Of a stretch of DNA of 64,000 nt, positions 1 through 7,966 are shown in pieces. The DNA comes from Hymenobacter arizonensis. GTDB lineage: Bacteria > Bacteroidota > Bacteroidia > Cytophagales > Hymenobacteraceae. The notes under the pieces were generated by a model that ran no database searches, was not told the origin of the DNA, and saw only the letters and a program-made list of their open reading frames with translations. The stretch's first letter is position 1. Every line of letters starts with the position of its first letter. The position numbers and the translations under genes were made by a program. The stretch covers positions 248,001 to 312,000 of the forward strand of contig NZ_FOXS01000006.1 of the NCBI RefSeq assembly GCF_900115775.1, read 5' to 3'.

Positions 1-2
1 AC

Positions 3-1769
3 GGAATCGAGAAAGCAGCCCTGACCAGCAGCCCGCACTTATCGGCTTCGGCGGTGAATACGCTCATCAAAAACGGTGTGCTGGAGCAGTTCGACGTCAT
101 TGTCTCGCGCTTTCCGCTGGAAGATGAACCCACGGCTAAACTGCATTTCACGCTCACGGAGGCTCAGACTACGGCGCGCGATGAAATCATGACGCACTTT
201 GCCGAGAAGGACATTGCGCTGTTGCACGGCGTAACCGGCGCTGGCAAAACTGAGATTTACATCGACCTCATCCGCAAGGCGCTGGACGGGGGCGACCAGG
301 TGCTGTACCTGCTGCCCGAAATTGCCCTCACCGCCCAGATTGTGGGCCGACTGCTGCGCGTGTTTGGCTCACGACTAGGCGTGTACCACTCTAAATTCTC
401 GGACAACGAGCGGGTGGAGGTATGGAATGGTGTGCTTTCGGGTAGGTTTCAGGTGGTGGTGGGGGTGCGTTCGGCAGTGTTCTTGCCGTTTGATAACCTC
501 GCGCTGATTATTGTCGACGAAGAGCACGAGTCCTCATACAAACAATACGACCCCGCCCCGCGCTACAACGCCCGCGAAGTGGCCCTGATGATGGCCAACT
601 TTCAGGGCGCCAAAACCCTGCTGGGCTCGGCTACGCCAGCCGTGGAAACCTATTACCAAGCCAAGCAGGGGCGCTACGGGCTGGTGTCGCTCACCAAGCG
701 CTTCGGCGAGGCCGGCATGCCCGACATAGAGTTAGTGGACACCCGCAAGGCCCGGGAGAAAAAGACCATGCACAACCACTTCACGGCCGATTTGCTGGGG
801 GAAATTGAACGCAAGCTAGGCGCGCAGGAACAGGTTATTCTGTTTCAGAACCGCCGCGGCTACGCGCCCGTGGTGGCCTGCCAGGACTGCGGCTGGATAC
901 CCAAGTGCACCAACTGCGCCGTGAGCCTGAGCTACCACAAGCACAGCCACGAGCTACGCTGCCACTACTGCGGCTACCACGACCCCATGGTAACCAAATG
1001 CCCCGCCTGTGGCTCCCGGGCCGTGAAAACCCAAGGCTTCGGCACCGAGAAGATTGAGGACGACCTGAAAATTATGCTGCCTCAGGCCAACATTCAACGG
1101 ATGGACTTGGACACCACGCGGGCCAAAAACAGCTACCAACAAATCATTGCCGACTTCGAAAAGCAAAACACCAACGTGCTGGTGGGCACCCAAATGGTAA
1201 CCAAAGGTCTGGACTTTGCCAACGTGAGCCTAGTGGGCATCATCAACGCCGACAGCATCATTCATTACCCGGACTTCCGGGCGCATGAGCGAGCCTACCA
1301 GATGTTTGTGCAGGTGAGCGGCCGGGCCGGGCGCAAGGGCAAGAAGGGCAAGGTCATCATTCAGACTTCCGACCCGACGCAGGTGATTTTTGACAAGGTG
1401 ATTCGCAACGATTACACGGAGTTCTACAACTACGAAATCGTGCAGCGGCACGAGCATGGCTACCCGCCTTTCATGCGCATCATTAAAATGACGGTAAAGC
1501 ACATGGAACAGGGCCTGGGCGAGCAGGCAGCTATTCTGCTGACGCAGGAGTTGGTCGACCGGCTGGGTCGGGCCGCCGTGCTGGGCCCGGAGGCTCCGTA
1601 CATCTTCCGCATTCGCAACTTTTACCTGCAGGAAATCACCATCAAGCTCGACCGGGCCCACACGGCGCTGAAATGGGCCAAGGAGCAGATATGTGCGGCA
1701 ATGGACGTAGTGAAGGACCAGAAAGAATTCAAGCAAGCCCGCTTGGTAGCCGACGTGGACCCAATGTAA
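3..1769 (+). CDS. priA: Primosomal protein N' (PriA helicase), 5'-truncated by window edge
   Basis: This is the C-terminal part of the PriA replication-restart helicase, which binds stalled forks and unwinds the lagging arm so that the replicative helicase can be reloaded. The frame is open to the left edge, so the true start lies outside; an internal GTG at 54 is not convincing as the start. About 589 residues are present and the N-terminal DNA-binding portion is missing. Visible features are a Walker A motif (GVTGAGKT, about 60 residues after position 54), a DEEH Walker B box (IIVDEEHE), a zinc-binding cluster of paired CxxC motifs (CQDCG, CTNCA, CHYCG, CPACG) inserted between the helicase lobes, and motif VI around GRAGRKG. 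A bidirectional terminator follows the stop. Identification is secure. Confidence 0.97.
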   Translation, partial: GIEKAALTSSPHLSASAVNTLIKNGVLEQFDVIVSRFPLEDEPTAKLHFTLTEAQTTARDEIMTHFAEKDIALLHGVTGAGKTEIYIDLIRKALDGGDQVLYLLPEIALTAQIVGRLLRVFGSRLGVYHSKFSDNERVEVWNGVLSGRFQVVVGVRSAVFLPFDNLALIIVDEEHESSYKQYDPAPRYNAREVALMMANFQGAKTLLGSATPAVETYYQAKQGRYGLVSLTKRFGEAGMPDIELVDTRKAREKKTMHNHFTADLLGEIERKLGAQEQVILFQNRRGYAPVVACQDCGWIPKCTNCAVSLSYHKHSHELRCHYCGYHDPMVTKCPACGSRAVKTQGFGTEKIEDDLKIMLPQANIQRMDLDTTRAKNSYQQIIADFEKQNTNVLVGTQMVTKGLDFANVSLVGIINADSIIHYPDFRAHERAYQMFVQVSGRAGRKGKKGKVIIQTSDPTQVIFDKVIRNDYTEFYNYEIVQRHEHGYPPFMRIIKMTVKHMEQGLGEQAAILLTQELVDRLGRAAVLGPEAPYIFRIRNFYLQEITIKLDRAHTALKWAKEQICAAMDVVKDQKEFKQARLVADVDPM

Positions 1770-1790
1770 GACCACGGCACTAGAAACAAA

Positions 1791-1823
1791 AAAGGCCCGC
1801 TCGACATACGAGCGGGCCTTTTT
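1791..1823. terminator. Bidirectional intrinsic terminator between priA and the lipoprotein gene
   Basis: A 13-bp perfect stem (1791-1803 with 1809-1821) has a 5-nt loop. It is followed by a T-run on the plus strand and preceded by an A-run, which is a T-run on the minus strand. It sits between the convergent priA and the minus-strand gene ending at 1845, so it can stop transcription from both sides. Confidence 0.85.
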
Positions 1824-1844
1824 CAGTATGATGCTAAGTGCTTC

Positions 1845-2477
1845 CTACAAAGCGTCCAACAACCACAGTACAATGAATATCAAGCCAATAACTGCAATGA
1901 TGCCCCCTACGAGACTAAATAGACGGCCTGGGATTAGGGTAATTAGCAAACCAACCAGTAGCAAGATGATACCCGTGCGGAGATTACCACCAATTTTTTC
2001 GGCTTTGGCCGTTTCCATCGTGCGCTTGAACTGGCTAATGCCAGATACTTCGCTTGCAATACGACCTACCCGCGAAGCTGCAAATTTCTGTACCCGGGTG
2101 AGCTTGCGAGAAGCTTGGGGCAGCGTTGCAACGGTAGCAGCAGTAGCTGCTTCGTCGGCGCTGGCAGTTACCGGAGCAGCAGGAGCAGCAGCAACTTCTT
2201 TTGAAGCTACGCCAGGGGCAGCCACGGCAACGGACTTTGCAGACTCACGGGGAGCAGCGACCTTAGTTTCTTGGGCCACAGCCTGGATTGGAGCAGGAGC
2301 CTCTTGAGCAACACTGCGCTGGACCGGGGCGGGAACTGGCGTGGCAGCACGGCTTACGCCGTGATACGAGCCGCTTTTGGGCAGCATGGCGTATTCGGCA
2401 CGATTGCAGCTGCCTAATGATAATGCACAGGCTGCTATAGCAATGAGCTTGGCGAAGGGAGAAAAAGTGTTCTTCAT
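1845..2477 (-). CDS. Hypothetical lipoprotein with C-terminal membrane hairpin
   Basis: A 210-residue protein of unknown function. The N-terminus is a lipoprotein signal: a basic start, a hydrophobic core and a lipobox ending LGSC with Cys24 as the lipidated residue. The middle (about 40-135) is rich in Ala, Val and Pro, low in complexity and probably disordered. The last 40 residues form two hydrophobic helices separated by a short PGR turn. A lipid anchor plus C-terminal membrane helices in one protein is unusual; the helices could sit in the inner membrane or act in oligomerisation. The ATG start at 2477 is set by the signal peptide. It converges on priA and shares its terminator. I recognise no family. 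Confidence 0.75.
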   Translation of the reverse strand: MKNTFSPFAKLIAIAACALSLGSCNRAEYAMLPKSGSYHGVSRAATPVPAPVQRSVAQEAPAPIQAVAQETKVAAPRESAKSVAVAAPGVASKEVAAAPAAPVTASADEAATAATVATLPQASRKLTRVQKFAASRVGRIASEVSGISQFKRTMETAKAEKIGGNLRTGIILLLVGLLITLIPGRLFSLVGGIIAVIGLIFIVLWLLDAL

Positions 2478-2685
2478 GGGTAATGGGTATATGAGAATGA
2501 GTAACTCTTCGTTCTACGAACAAAAAGCAACATGGGTGCCTTCTGGCGCCTTTTTGTTTACTTAAGCATGTGCCGTTAGTCCTTTACGGCTGTTTATAAA
2601 TTCGGAAAAGTTTGGCCGAATCTTGGCTGAACGCTCTCCTCGGCATTGCTGTTGGAAGAGCCAAATGTGCTTACTTGCAAACTGT

Positions 2686-3489
2686 ATGAGGTATTGTTTT
2701 TCATCTTGGCAACAGCTTTTACTGGTGCTGGCGCCGTGTACCAGCGCGAGTCTTCTGGCTTTTAGCTGCACCCAACTGCCTGCCGAAACGCGGCCTTCAG
2801 CCAATGCTGAGCGGCGCTTATTGGCGCAGGTGAAAGCTGACACCAGCGGCTATGAAATAGCCCCTCCCCGTGACTTAAACGGCATCGGCAAGTATTATAT
2901 GGGCCGCCAAATAGCCCACGTAATGGGCCACGAGGGCTCCAGCTGGCTTGAGCGCAGCGGCCGCCGGCAAGAAGAAGGAACCGATGTCCTAATCAACGCG
3001 CTTAAGCTCAAGCCCACCGATGTGGTGGCAGACATTGGCGCGGGCACTGGGTTCTTCTCGTTTCAGCTAGCCAAAAAAGTACCTCAGGGCCAAGTGCTGG
3101 CCGTTGATATCCAGCCCGAAATGATTGCCTCGCTCAAGGCCAATCGGCGCAAATTCAATATAATGAACGTGCGCCCGGTGCTGGGCAACACCACCAGCCC
3201 CGCCCTGCCAGCCGATAGCCTGGACTTGATTCTGATTGTAGACGCCTACCACGAGTTTGACCACCCACGCGAAATGGGACGCGCCATCCGACGGGCGTTG
3301 CGCCCCGGCACCGGCCGCTTGGCACTGGTTGAGTACCGCGCCGAAGACCCGAATGTGCCCATTAAGCGCATTCACAAAATGACAGTGGAACAAGCGCAAA
3401 AGGAAATGGCTGCCATTGGCCTAGAACTGGCGGAAAGGGTGGAAACGCTGCCGCAGCAGCATCTGCTTTTCTTTCGGCGGCCAAACTAA
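2686..3489 (+). CDS. Class I SAM-dependent methyltransferase, exported or membrane-anchored
   Basis: A methyltransferase of the Rossmann-fold class. Motif I (VADIGAGTGFF) is at about residues 114-124, followed by an acidic strand end (AVDIQPEM) that binds the SAM ribose and a motif IV-like stretch (LDLILIVDAYHEF). The start is placed at the ATG at 2686, because the protein then opens with MRYCFSSW and a hydrophobic segment ending in SCTQ, which looks like a signal peptide or lipoprotein signal. A longer frame from 2623 exists but adds Cys/His-rich sequence without family character. A methyltransferase with an export signal is odd, but similar periplasmic or lipoprotein methyltransferases are known in Proteobacteria and Bacteroidota. 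The substrate is unknown. queA follows 69 bp downstream. Confidence 0.8.
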   Translation: MRYCFSSWQQLLLVLAPCTSASLLAFSCTQLPAETRPSANAERRLLAQVKADTSGYEIAPPRDLNGIGKYYMGRQIAHVMGHEGSSWLERSGRRQEEGTDVLINALKLKPTDVVADIGAGTGFFSFQLAKKVPQGQVLAVDIQPEMIASLKANRRKFNIMNVRPVLGNTTSPALPADSLDLILIVDAYHEFDHPREMGRAIRRALRPGTGRLALVEYRAEDPNVPIKRIHKMTVEQAQKEMAAIGLELAERVETLPQQHLLFFRRPN

Positions 3490-3558
3490 CCGCAGCATTG
3501 GTTGGGCAACGGGGCGGCAGGGATTAAAGCTTGCCTTACTTGTCCGACCTTTGCGGGC

Positions 3559-4839
3559 ATGAATGCCCACCCCCGCCACCTTTCCATCCAGGACTTTACT
3601 TACCCCTTACCGGCCGAGCGCATCGCCTCTGAGCCTCTGCCCGACCGCACCGCCAGCCGACTTTTGGTAAGCAGGAACGGTACACTTACCGACAAACATT
3701 TTCGAGACTTGCCTCATGAATTACCGGCGGGAGCGATGCTGGTTTTCAACGATACCCGCGTGGTACGGGCACGGCTGCTGGCCCGGCGTCCTACTGGTGG
3801 GCAGGTAGAGTTGTTCTGCCTGGAGCCCGTGGCCCCGCACCGCAGCTTGGAGCTAGCCTTGCAGCAAACAGGCCAGTGCACGTGGCGCTGCTTGGTAGGC
3901 AATGGCCGCCGTTGGAAGGAAGGCCCCGTGCTGCTGGAATTTGAGACAGCAGACGGTCAACAAGCCACCCTGTGGGCCGAGCGCCAGGCCCAGGAAGCTG
4001 GCACGGCACTCATCGATTTTCGGTGGGAGCCGGCTTCGCTGCCGTTTGCGGAAGTACTGCGGGCGGGTGGACACCTTCCTCTCCCGCCCTATCTGGGCCG
4101 CCTCGATACCCCCACCGATGCCGTCCGCTACCAAACGGTGTACGCGGCTGCCGAAGGTGCCGTGGCCGCGCCCACGGCTGGCTTGCACTTTACCCCCGAG
4201 CTCCTGACTGAGTTGCAGCAGCAGGGGTTTTCGACGGGCCACGTTACGCTGCATGTGGGCGCTGGCACTTTCCAGCCGGTGAAGGCCGAGCACATGGCCG
4301 ACCACCCTATGCACACAGAGCCAATTTTAGTTTCGGCTGCGCTGTTGCGTCAGCTTTTGGCGCACCGCCCGCGGCCGGTGTTGGCGGTGGGCACCACCAG
4401 CCTGCGCACACTCGAAAGCCTGTATTGGCTGGGCGTGGGGCTCCTTCGAGCGACCGAAGTCGATGCCACGCAGGAAGTCGGCGAGCTACGGATGACGCAG
4501 TGGCAACCCTACGACATGGCCGAAGCCGCTGCCAGCATCAGCGCCGAAATGGCCCTGGAAGCGCTGCTCCAGCATCTCGCAGCTACTGGCACAGATACTC
4601 TGCAGGCCAGCACCCGCCTGCTTATTGCGCCGGGCTATACATTTCGGTTGGTCGATGGACTGATTACCAACTTTCATCAGCCCGAAAGCACTCTGCTGCT
4701 GCTGGTAGCGGCCTTAATGGGACCAGAATGGCGGACCTTATACAACCACGCTCTGACTGAGGGCTATCGGTTTCTGAGCTACGGCGACAGCTCGCTACTG
4801 CTACCTGGCACGATAATAGACAACAGCAGCATAAGCTAA
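3559..4839 (+). CDS. queA: S-adenosylmethionine:tRNA ribosyltransferase-isomerase (queuosine synthesis)
   Basis: QueA transfers and isomerises the ribosyl group of SAM onto preQ1 in the wobble position of tRNAs for Asp, Asn, His and Tyr, giving epoxyqueuosine. The protein starts with the family's opening pattern (IQDFTYPLPAERIA, then SRLLV) and contains the conserved APTAGLHFT box, HVGAGTFQPV, a GTTSLRTLES stretch and NFHQPESTLLLL near the C-terminus. The ATG at 3559 is chosen because it starts just before the conserved N-terminus; an upstream in-frame start at 3502 would add a non-conserved tail. At 426 residues it is longer than the E. coli enzyme, mainly through insertions in the middle. 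A GACCTTTG promoter-like box ends only 5 bp before the ATG. Confidence 0.96.
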   Translation: MNAHPRHLSIQDFTYPLPAERIASEPLPDRTASRLLVSRNGTLTDKHFRDLPHELPAGAMLVFNDTRVVRARLLARRPTGGQVELFCLEPVAPHRSLELALQQTGQCTWRCLVGNGRRWKEGPVLLEFETADGQQATLWAERQAQEAGTALIDFRWEPASLPFAEVLRAGGHLPLPPYLGRLDTPTDAVRYQTVYAAAEGAVAAPTAGLHFTPELLTELQQQGFSTGHVTLHVGAGTFQPVKAEHMADHPMHTEPILVSAALLRQLLAHRPRPVLAVGTTSLRTLESLYWLGVGLLRATEVDATQEVGELRMTQWQPYDMAEAAASISAEMALEALLQHLAATGTDTLQASTRLLIAPGYTFRLVDGLITNFHQPESTLLLLVAALMGPEWRTLYNHALTEGYRFLSYGDSSLLLPGTIIDNSSIS

Positions 4840-4912
4840 CGCATGGGGCACTAAAACCTCTACCTCAATGGTGCGTACAAGCCTTACTTTTCTTTATTTA
4901 AAGACCTTTCCC

Positions 4913-5269
4913 ATGAAAAAGACCCTTCTGTTGCTCGCTGGCCTGGCCCTCGCCACCACCGCTGCCAACGCTCAAGATATTACGCCTGCCACTCCGAAAA
5001 CCGACGTAAAGGTGCGTGATAATGGCACTGTAAAAACCACTACTAAGACTGGCAAAACCAACGTTGGCGCGGCCCTGGACAACACCAAGGATGCAGCCGG
5101 TAACGTAGCCAGCAAGACCGGTAGCGCGGTGAAGCGCGGTGCCAAGAAAACTGGTCGCGTAGTGAAAAAAGGTGCCAACAAGACTTCTAACGCGGTTCGT
5201 GGCGGTGCTCAAAAAACCAGCAGCGCGGCCAAAGAAGGCACTAACAAGCTCGAAGAGAAAACCGAGTAG
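4913..5269 (+). CDS. Small secreted Lys/Thr/Ala-rich protein
   Basis: A 118-residue protein with a clear signal peptide (MKKTLLLLAGLALATTAANA, cleavage before QD). The mature part is strongly basic and repetitive. From about residue 60 it runs as imperfect repeats of the type KTGSAVKRGAKK, KTGRVVKKGANK, KTSNAVRGGAQK, KTSSAAKEG. This Lys/Ala/Gly pattern resembles the tails of histone-H1-like proteins, but the signal peptide places it in the periplasm or outside. The start at 4913 is chosen for the signal peptide; an upstream GTG frame at 4868 is unlikely. A strong terminator follows 21 bp after the stop, so it is probably a single-gene transcript. Function unknown. Confidence 0.75.
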   Translation: MKKTLLLLAGLALATTAANAQDITPATPKTDVKVRDNGTVKTTTKTGKTNVGAALDNTKDAAGNVASKTGSAVKRGAKKTGRVVKKGANKTSNAVRGGAQKTSSAAKEGTNKLEEKTE

Positions 5270-5290
5270 ACATTGCTCAGTTAGTTTAAT

Positions 5291-5326
5291 AAAAAAGGCC
5301 CCGACTTTACAGTTGGGGCCTTTTTT
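5291..5326. terminator. Intrinsic terminator after the small secreted protein
   Basis: A GC-rich stem (GGCCCCGACT with AGTTGGGGCC, one G-U pair) with a 4-nt loop is flanked by six A on the left and six T on the right. It can act on both strands, ending the plus-strand gene at 5269 and possibly the minus-strand gene that stops at 5465. Confidence 0.85.
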
Positions 5327-5464
5327 ATTGTGGTTATGCAGTCGTTCAATGATAGTTGCGAGGTGCTCCCTCTCGCTCTGCATCACCGCTACGACTTTTG
5401 ACTCTATGCGTCTATTGTCCCTCGCATAGCTCAGGAAGCTATAGAAGAGAACAATTCAATAAGT

Positions 5465-5695
5465 CTACGACTGCTTTTCGTGAAGCTCGTGCCGCATTCT
5501 TTCCAACACACCGCGACCAAATAAACTAATGCCAGCGTTGAACACAACCAGTGCACCGGTTCCGGCGGCCACCCACTTCGAGGTGTGAACTTGCTTTTCT
5601 TTGAGGCTACCGGCCCACTGTATCAGGCACGCACCAGTGCCGATGGTGAGCAAGCCCGCGGGGGCGAAAAGAAGCCATTTATTTTTGTGTGTCAT
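5465..5695 (-). CDS. Small two-helix membrane protein
   Basis: A 76-residue protein with two predicted membrane helices, about residues 8-27 (LLFAPAGLLTIGTGACLIQW) and 42-61 (VAAGTGALVVFNAGISLFG), joined by a short polar loop. It ends in a charged tail (ERMRHELHEKQS). The start ATG at 5695 gives a basic N-terminus (MTHKNK), consistent with an inner-membrane hairpin. No family is recognised. The neighbours are a secreted basic protein and an unknown cytosolic protein, neither of which suggests a function. Confidence 0.6.
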   Translation of the reverse strand: MTHKNKWLLFAPAGLLTIGTGACLIQWAGSLKEKQVHTSKWVAAGTGALVVFNAGISLFGRGVLERMRHELHEKQS

Positions 5696-5840
5696 TCTGA
5701 GAATAAATGAGAGGTGAGCGTATAAATCTTATGGCAAGTGCCTGAATAGCGTGGGAGCTTATTTGCATCCCGTACCTTTCGGCCTTTCTAATTACGTGCC
5801 GCACAAGGCGGTGTTACGGCCTTTTGGCTTGTCCTGCTCC

Positions 5841-6308
5841 ATGACTCCCTACGAACAACTTCTCCACCTAGCCTTCACCGCTCCCAACGATGTGAAGTAT
5901 TACCTCACTCCTACCACCCTGCAGGCCTACGACCAACTGCGTGCCGCCAAGCCAACCGAACGCCCTTTCCGCTTCGAGCAAGTGCGCTTGGGCGTGGCCA
6001 TGAGCCTGCTAAAGCTGGTATCGGAACTCGGCGACCACGACGAGAGCCGGCAGGTGCTCGATGTGCTGCATCGCGCCCTGAGCGAGGCCCGCTCACCGGA
6101 GGACATTGACCGCATTGTGGGCCGGGAGGCTAAATTATTCGACCGGCTCTACGAAAACCTGTACGTGAACGAACAGGGTGAAGAATTGCTCAACCTATTT
6201 GGCCGCACCCTCGACGCCGACGCTCCAGAACTCCTTGAAGACGTGGCCCAAGAGGCGGTGGATTTGGCTCGCACTATTGACTTCAGTGAGAACGAAGATG
6301 ACAATTAG
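5841..6308 (+). CDS. Conserved-looking hypothetical cytosolic protein
   Basis: A 155-residue acidic, largely helical protein with no signal peptide or membrane segment. The start is placed at the ATG at 5841 (MTPYEQLLHLAF), because the upstream in-frame extension from 5751 is Pro/Phe-rich with no coding character. The C-terminus is strongly acidic (DFSENEDDN). The helical periodicity and charged surface suggest a small regulatory or scaffold protein, but no motif supports a named function. It is followed by about 310 bp of AT-rich non-coding DNA before rnd. Confidence 0.65.
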   Translation: MTPYEQLLHLAFTAPNDVKYYLTPTTLQAYDQLRAAKPTERPFRFEQVRLGVAMSLLKLVSELGDHDESRQVLDVLHRALSEARSPEDIDRIVGREAKLFDRLYENLYVNEQGEELLNLFGRTLDADAPELLEDVAQEAVDLARTIDFSENEDDN

Positions 6309-6619
6309 TTGTAGTAGGCAGGATGTTGTAATGAACCGGAGGTAATTCGTATTAGTACATTACCCTGATATTTACAGCATGAGATGACTTCCAGAATTAC
6401 AAAAGGTAAACAGGTATTAATGCAGTATCGAAACTACTCAAAATACTAACCATACGTAGCTTTTTTCAAGTTAAACAACTCAGCGAGCTGTATTAAATAC
6501 GCGCACACGACCTACTTGAAGAGGCCTTTACTAGCTTCAGGAGCCATACCACATATCACTACCTTTACTTTCGTTAACCACCGCCGCAATTATAGCTGGC
6601 TCCTTTGTTTTCCGTCTTA
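6309..6619. other. Intergenic region before rnd
   Basis: 311 bp of AT-rich DNA with no convincing reading frame. It contains TACCTTTA and TACTTTCG near 6560-6575, which resemble the Bacteroidota -7 element and may belong to the rnd promoter. I see no good -33 element, hairpin terminator or repeat. Confidence 0.4.
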
Positions 6620-7789
6620 ATGCCAACGATTCATCACCTCACCACGGCCGAAGCAATTGCCACCGCGGCTGCCCACTTTGCCACCCTGCCGCGTATAGGT
6701 ATAGACTTGGAGTTCGATGACATGCGGCACCGCTACGGTCGCCACTTGGCTCTGATTCAAATATTTGATGGCCAGGAAGCGTATGTCATCGACCCGTTGC
6801 CACTGCCTGACATGGCAGCGGGCCTCGAACCCCTCTTTGCAGTGCTGCGTGACCCGGCCGTGGCCAAGGTGTTTCATTCCTGCAAATCAGACATTTTACT
6901 CCTCGACGAAGTCTTCAATGTGCACTGCCGCAACATTGTTGACACCAGTGTGCAATTCACTCTACTGGCTGCCGAGGACAACAATATTTCACTGGGTCGG
7001 CTTATCCAAGCCGAGCTCGGGTTTGAAGTTGACAAGGGTGAGCAGAAGTCTAACTGGCTGAAGCGCCCCCTCACCGATGCCCAGATGGAATACGCCGCCA
7101 ACGATGTGCTGTACCTGTTCGAGCTTACCGACCGCCTCAGCCTGCGCCTCGCCGAGCTGGGCCGCAGCGAGTGGGCTGCGCAGGAAAACCTGGCCCTAGA
7201 AGCCGTACGCTACGGCCGCGACGACCCTCGCCCGTGGTCGCGTAACGCAGCCAAATACAAGATTTCGCCGCAGGAGATGCCTGCTTTCCGAGAACTATAC
7301 ATGCTGCGCGACACCGTGGCTCGCCAGCTCGACCGGCCTCCCTACCACGTGCTCAGCAACGACCGGCTGGCTGAGCTGGCCCGCCAGCCCATTGAAACTC
7401 CTAACCAGCTGCGCACTGCCAACGGCCTGCACCCCGAGCTGAAACGCTCGCCGTACGCCGAGCAGCTGCTGGCCATTGGCACCACCGATTTGGCTCCTGA
7501 AGCGCCCCTGGCACCCGAACAGCGCAAGTTCCCGTTTCGGCGCCGGCTCAATGGTGCGGCTGCCAGCCGTGCCGAAGCCCGCGAAACCTTGCTCAACGCC
7601 CTTAAGCTACATCTTGCTGCTGACCACGGCGCCACCATGGCCAACATGGTGCTCAGCAATCGGCTGATTGCCGAAATCATTGAGCAAGGCGCAGTAGCGG
7701 CTCTACGGCCCTGGCAGCAGGAACTACTCCGCGAGTCGGCTGCGCGCCATGGCGAAGACTTCAGCCTGATAGCTGAGCCATTTGGCTGA
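6620..7789 (+). CDS. rnd: Ribonuclease D-type 3'-5' exoribonuclease with HRDC domain
   Basis: A DEDD-family exoribonuclease that trims the 3' ends of structured RNAs such as tRNA precursors. The N-terminal exonuclease domain (about 20-190) shows the metal ligands in order: DLEF (Exo I), FHSCKSDILLL (Exo II), and YAANDVLYLF (Exo III, with the Tyr four residues before the Asp). The HRDC nucleic-acid-binding domain follows at about 210-290, and a second helical stretch reaches the C-terminus. The ATG at 6620 is chosen; a TTG five codons upstream is possible but less likely. Its stop codon lies inside the left arm of the long palindrome at 7786-7964. Length (389 aa) fits the family. Confidence 0.92.
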   Translation: MPTIHHLTTAEAIATAAAHFATLPRIGIDLEFDDMRHRYGRHLALIQIFDGQEAYVIDPLPLPDMAAGLEPLFAVLRDPAVAKVFHSCKSDILLLDEVFNVHCRNIVDTSVQFTLLAAEDNNISLGRLIQAELGFEVDKGEQKSNWLKRPLTDAQMEYAANDVLYLFELTDRLSLRLAELGRSEWAAQENLALEAVRYGRDDPRPWSRNAAKYKISPQEMPAFRELYMLRDTVARQLDRPPYHVLSNDRLAELARQPIETPNQLRTANGLHPELKRSPYAEQLLAIGTTDLAPEAPLAPEQRKFPFRRRLNGAAASRAEARETLLNALKLHLAADHGATMANMVLSNRLIAEIIEQGAVAALRPWQQELLRESAARHGEDFSLIAEPFG

Positions 7790-7964
7790 ACCGCGGATTT
7801 ATCGGATTGGTCGGAGTAGTCGGATTTTGAAGCCGATTGTCTGAATGAAAAAAGGCCGCCTAGTTAGGCGGCCTTTTTTCATTCAGACAATCGGCTCTCG
7901 GGTCTTAAGAGAATCGGCCTCAAAATCCGACTACTCCGACCAATCCGATAAATCCGCGGTTCAG
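7786..7964. repeat. Very long near-perfect palindrome with a bidirectional terminator core
   Basis: Two nested perfect inverted repeats. The outer arms (7786-7830 and 7920-7964) match over 45 of 45 bases. The inner arms (7831-7862 and 7865-7896) match over 32 of 32 with a 2-nt centre. The only asymmetry is 23 extra bases (7897-7919) on the right. The core is a GC-rich hairpin flanked by six A and six T, so it should terminate rnd from the left and aceA from the right. The left arm includes the rnd stop codon; the right arm ends 3 bp before the aceA stop. A terminator needs only the core, so the outer 45-bp arms are unexplained. Confidence 0.95.
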
Positions 7965-7966
7965 AC

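Noticed and set aside
2521..2565. Small hairpin with T-run between the lipoprotein and the methyltransferase gene
   Set aside because: Only 6 bp, with a G-U pair, and no plus-strand gene ends before it, so a terminator has no purpose there.
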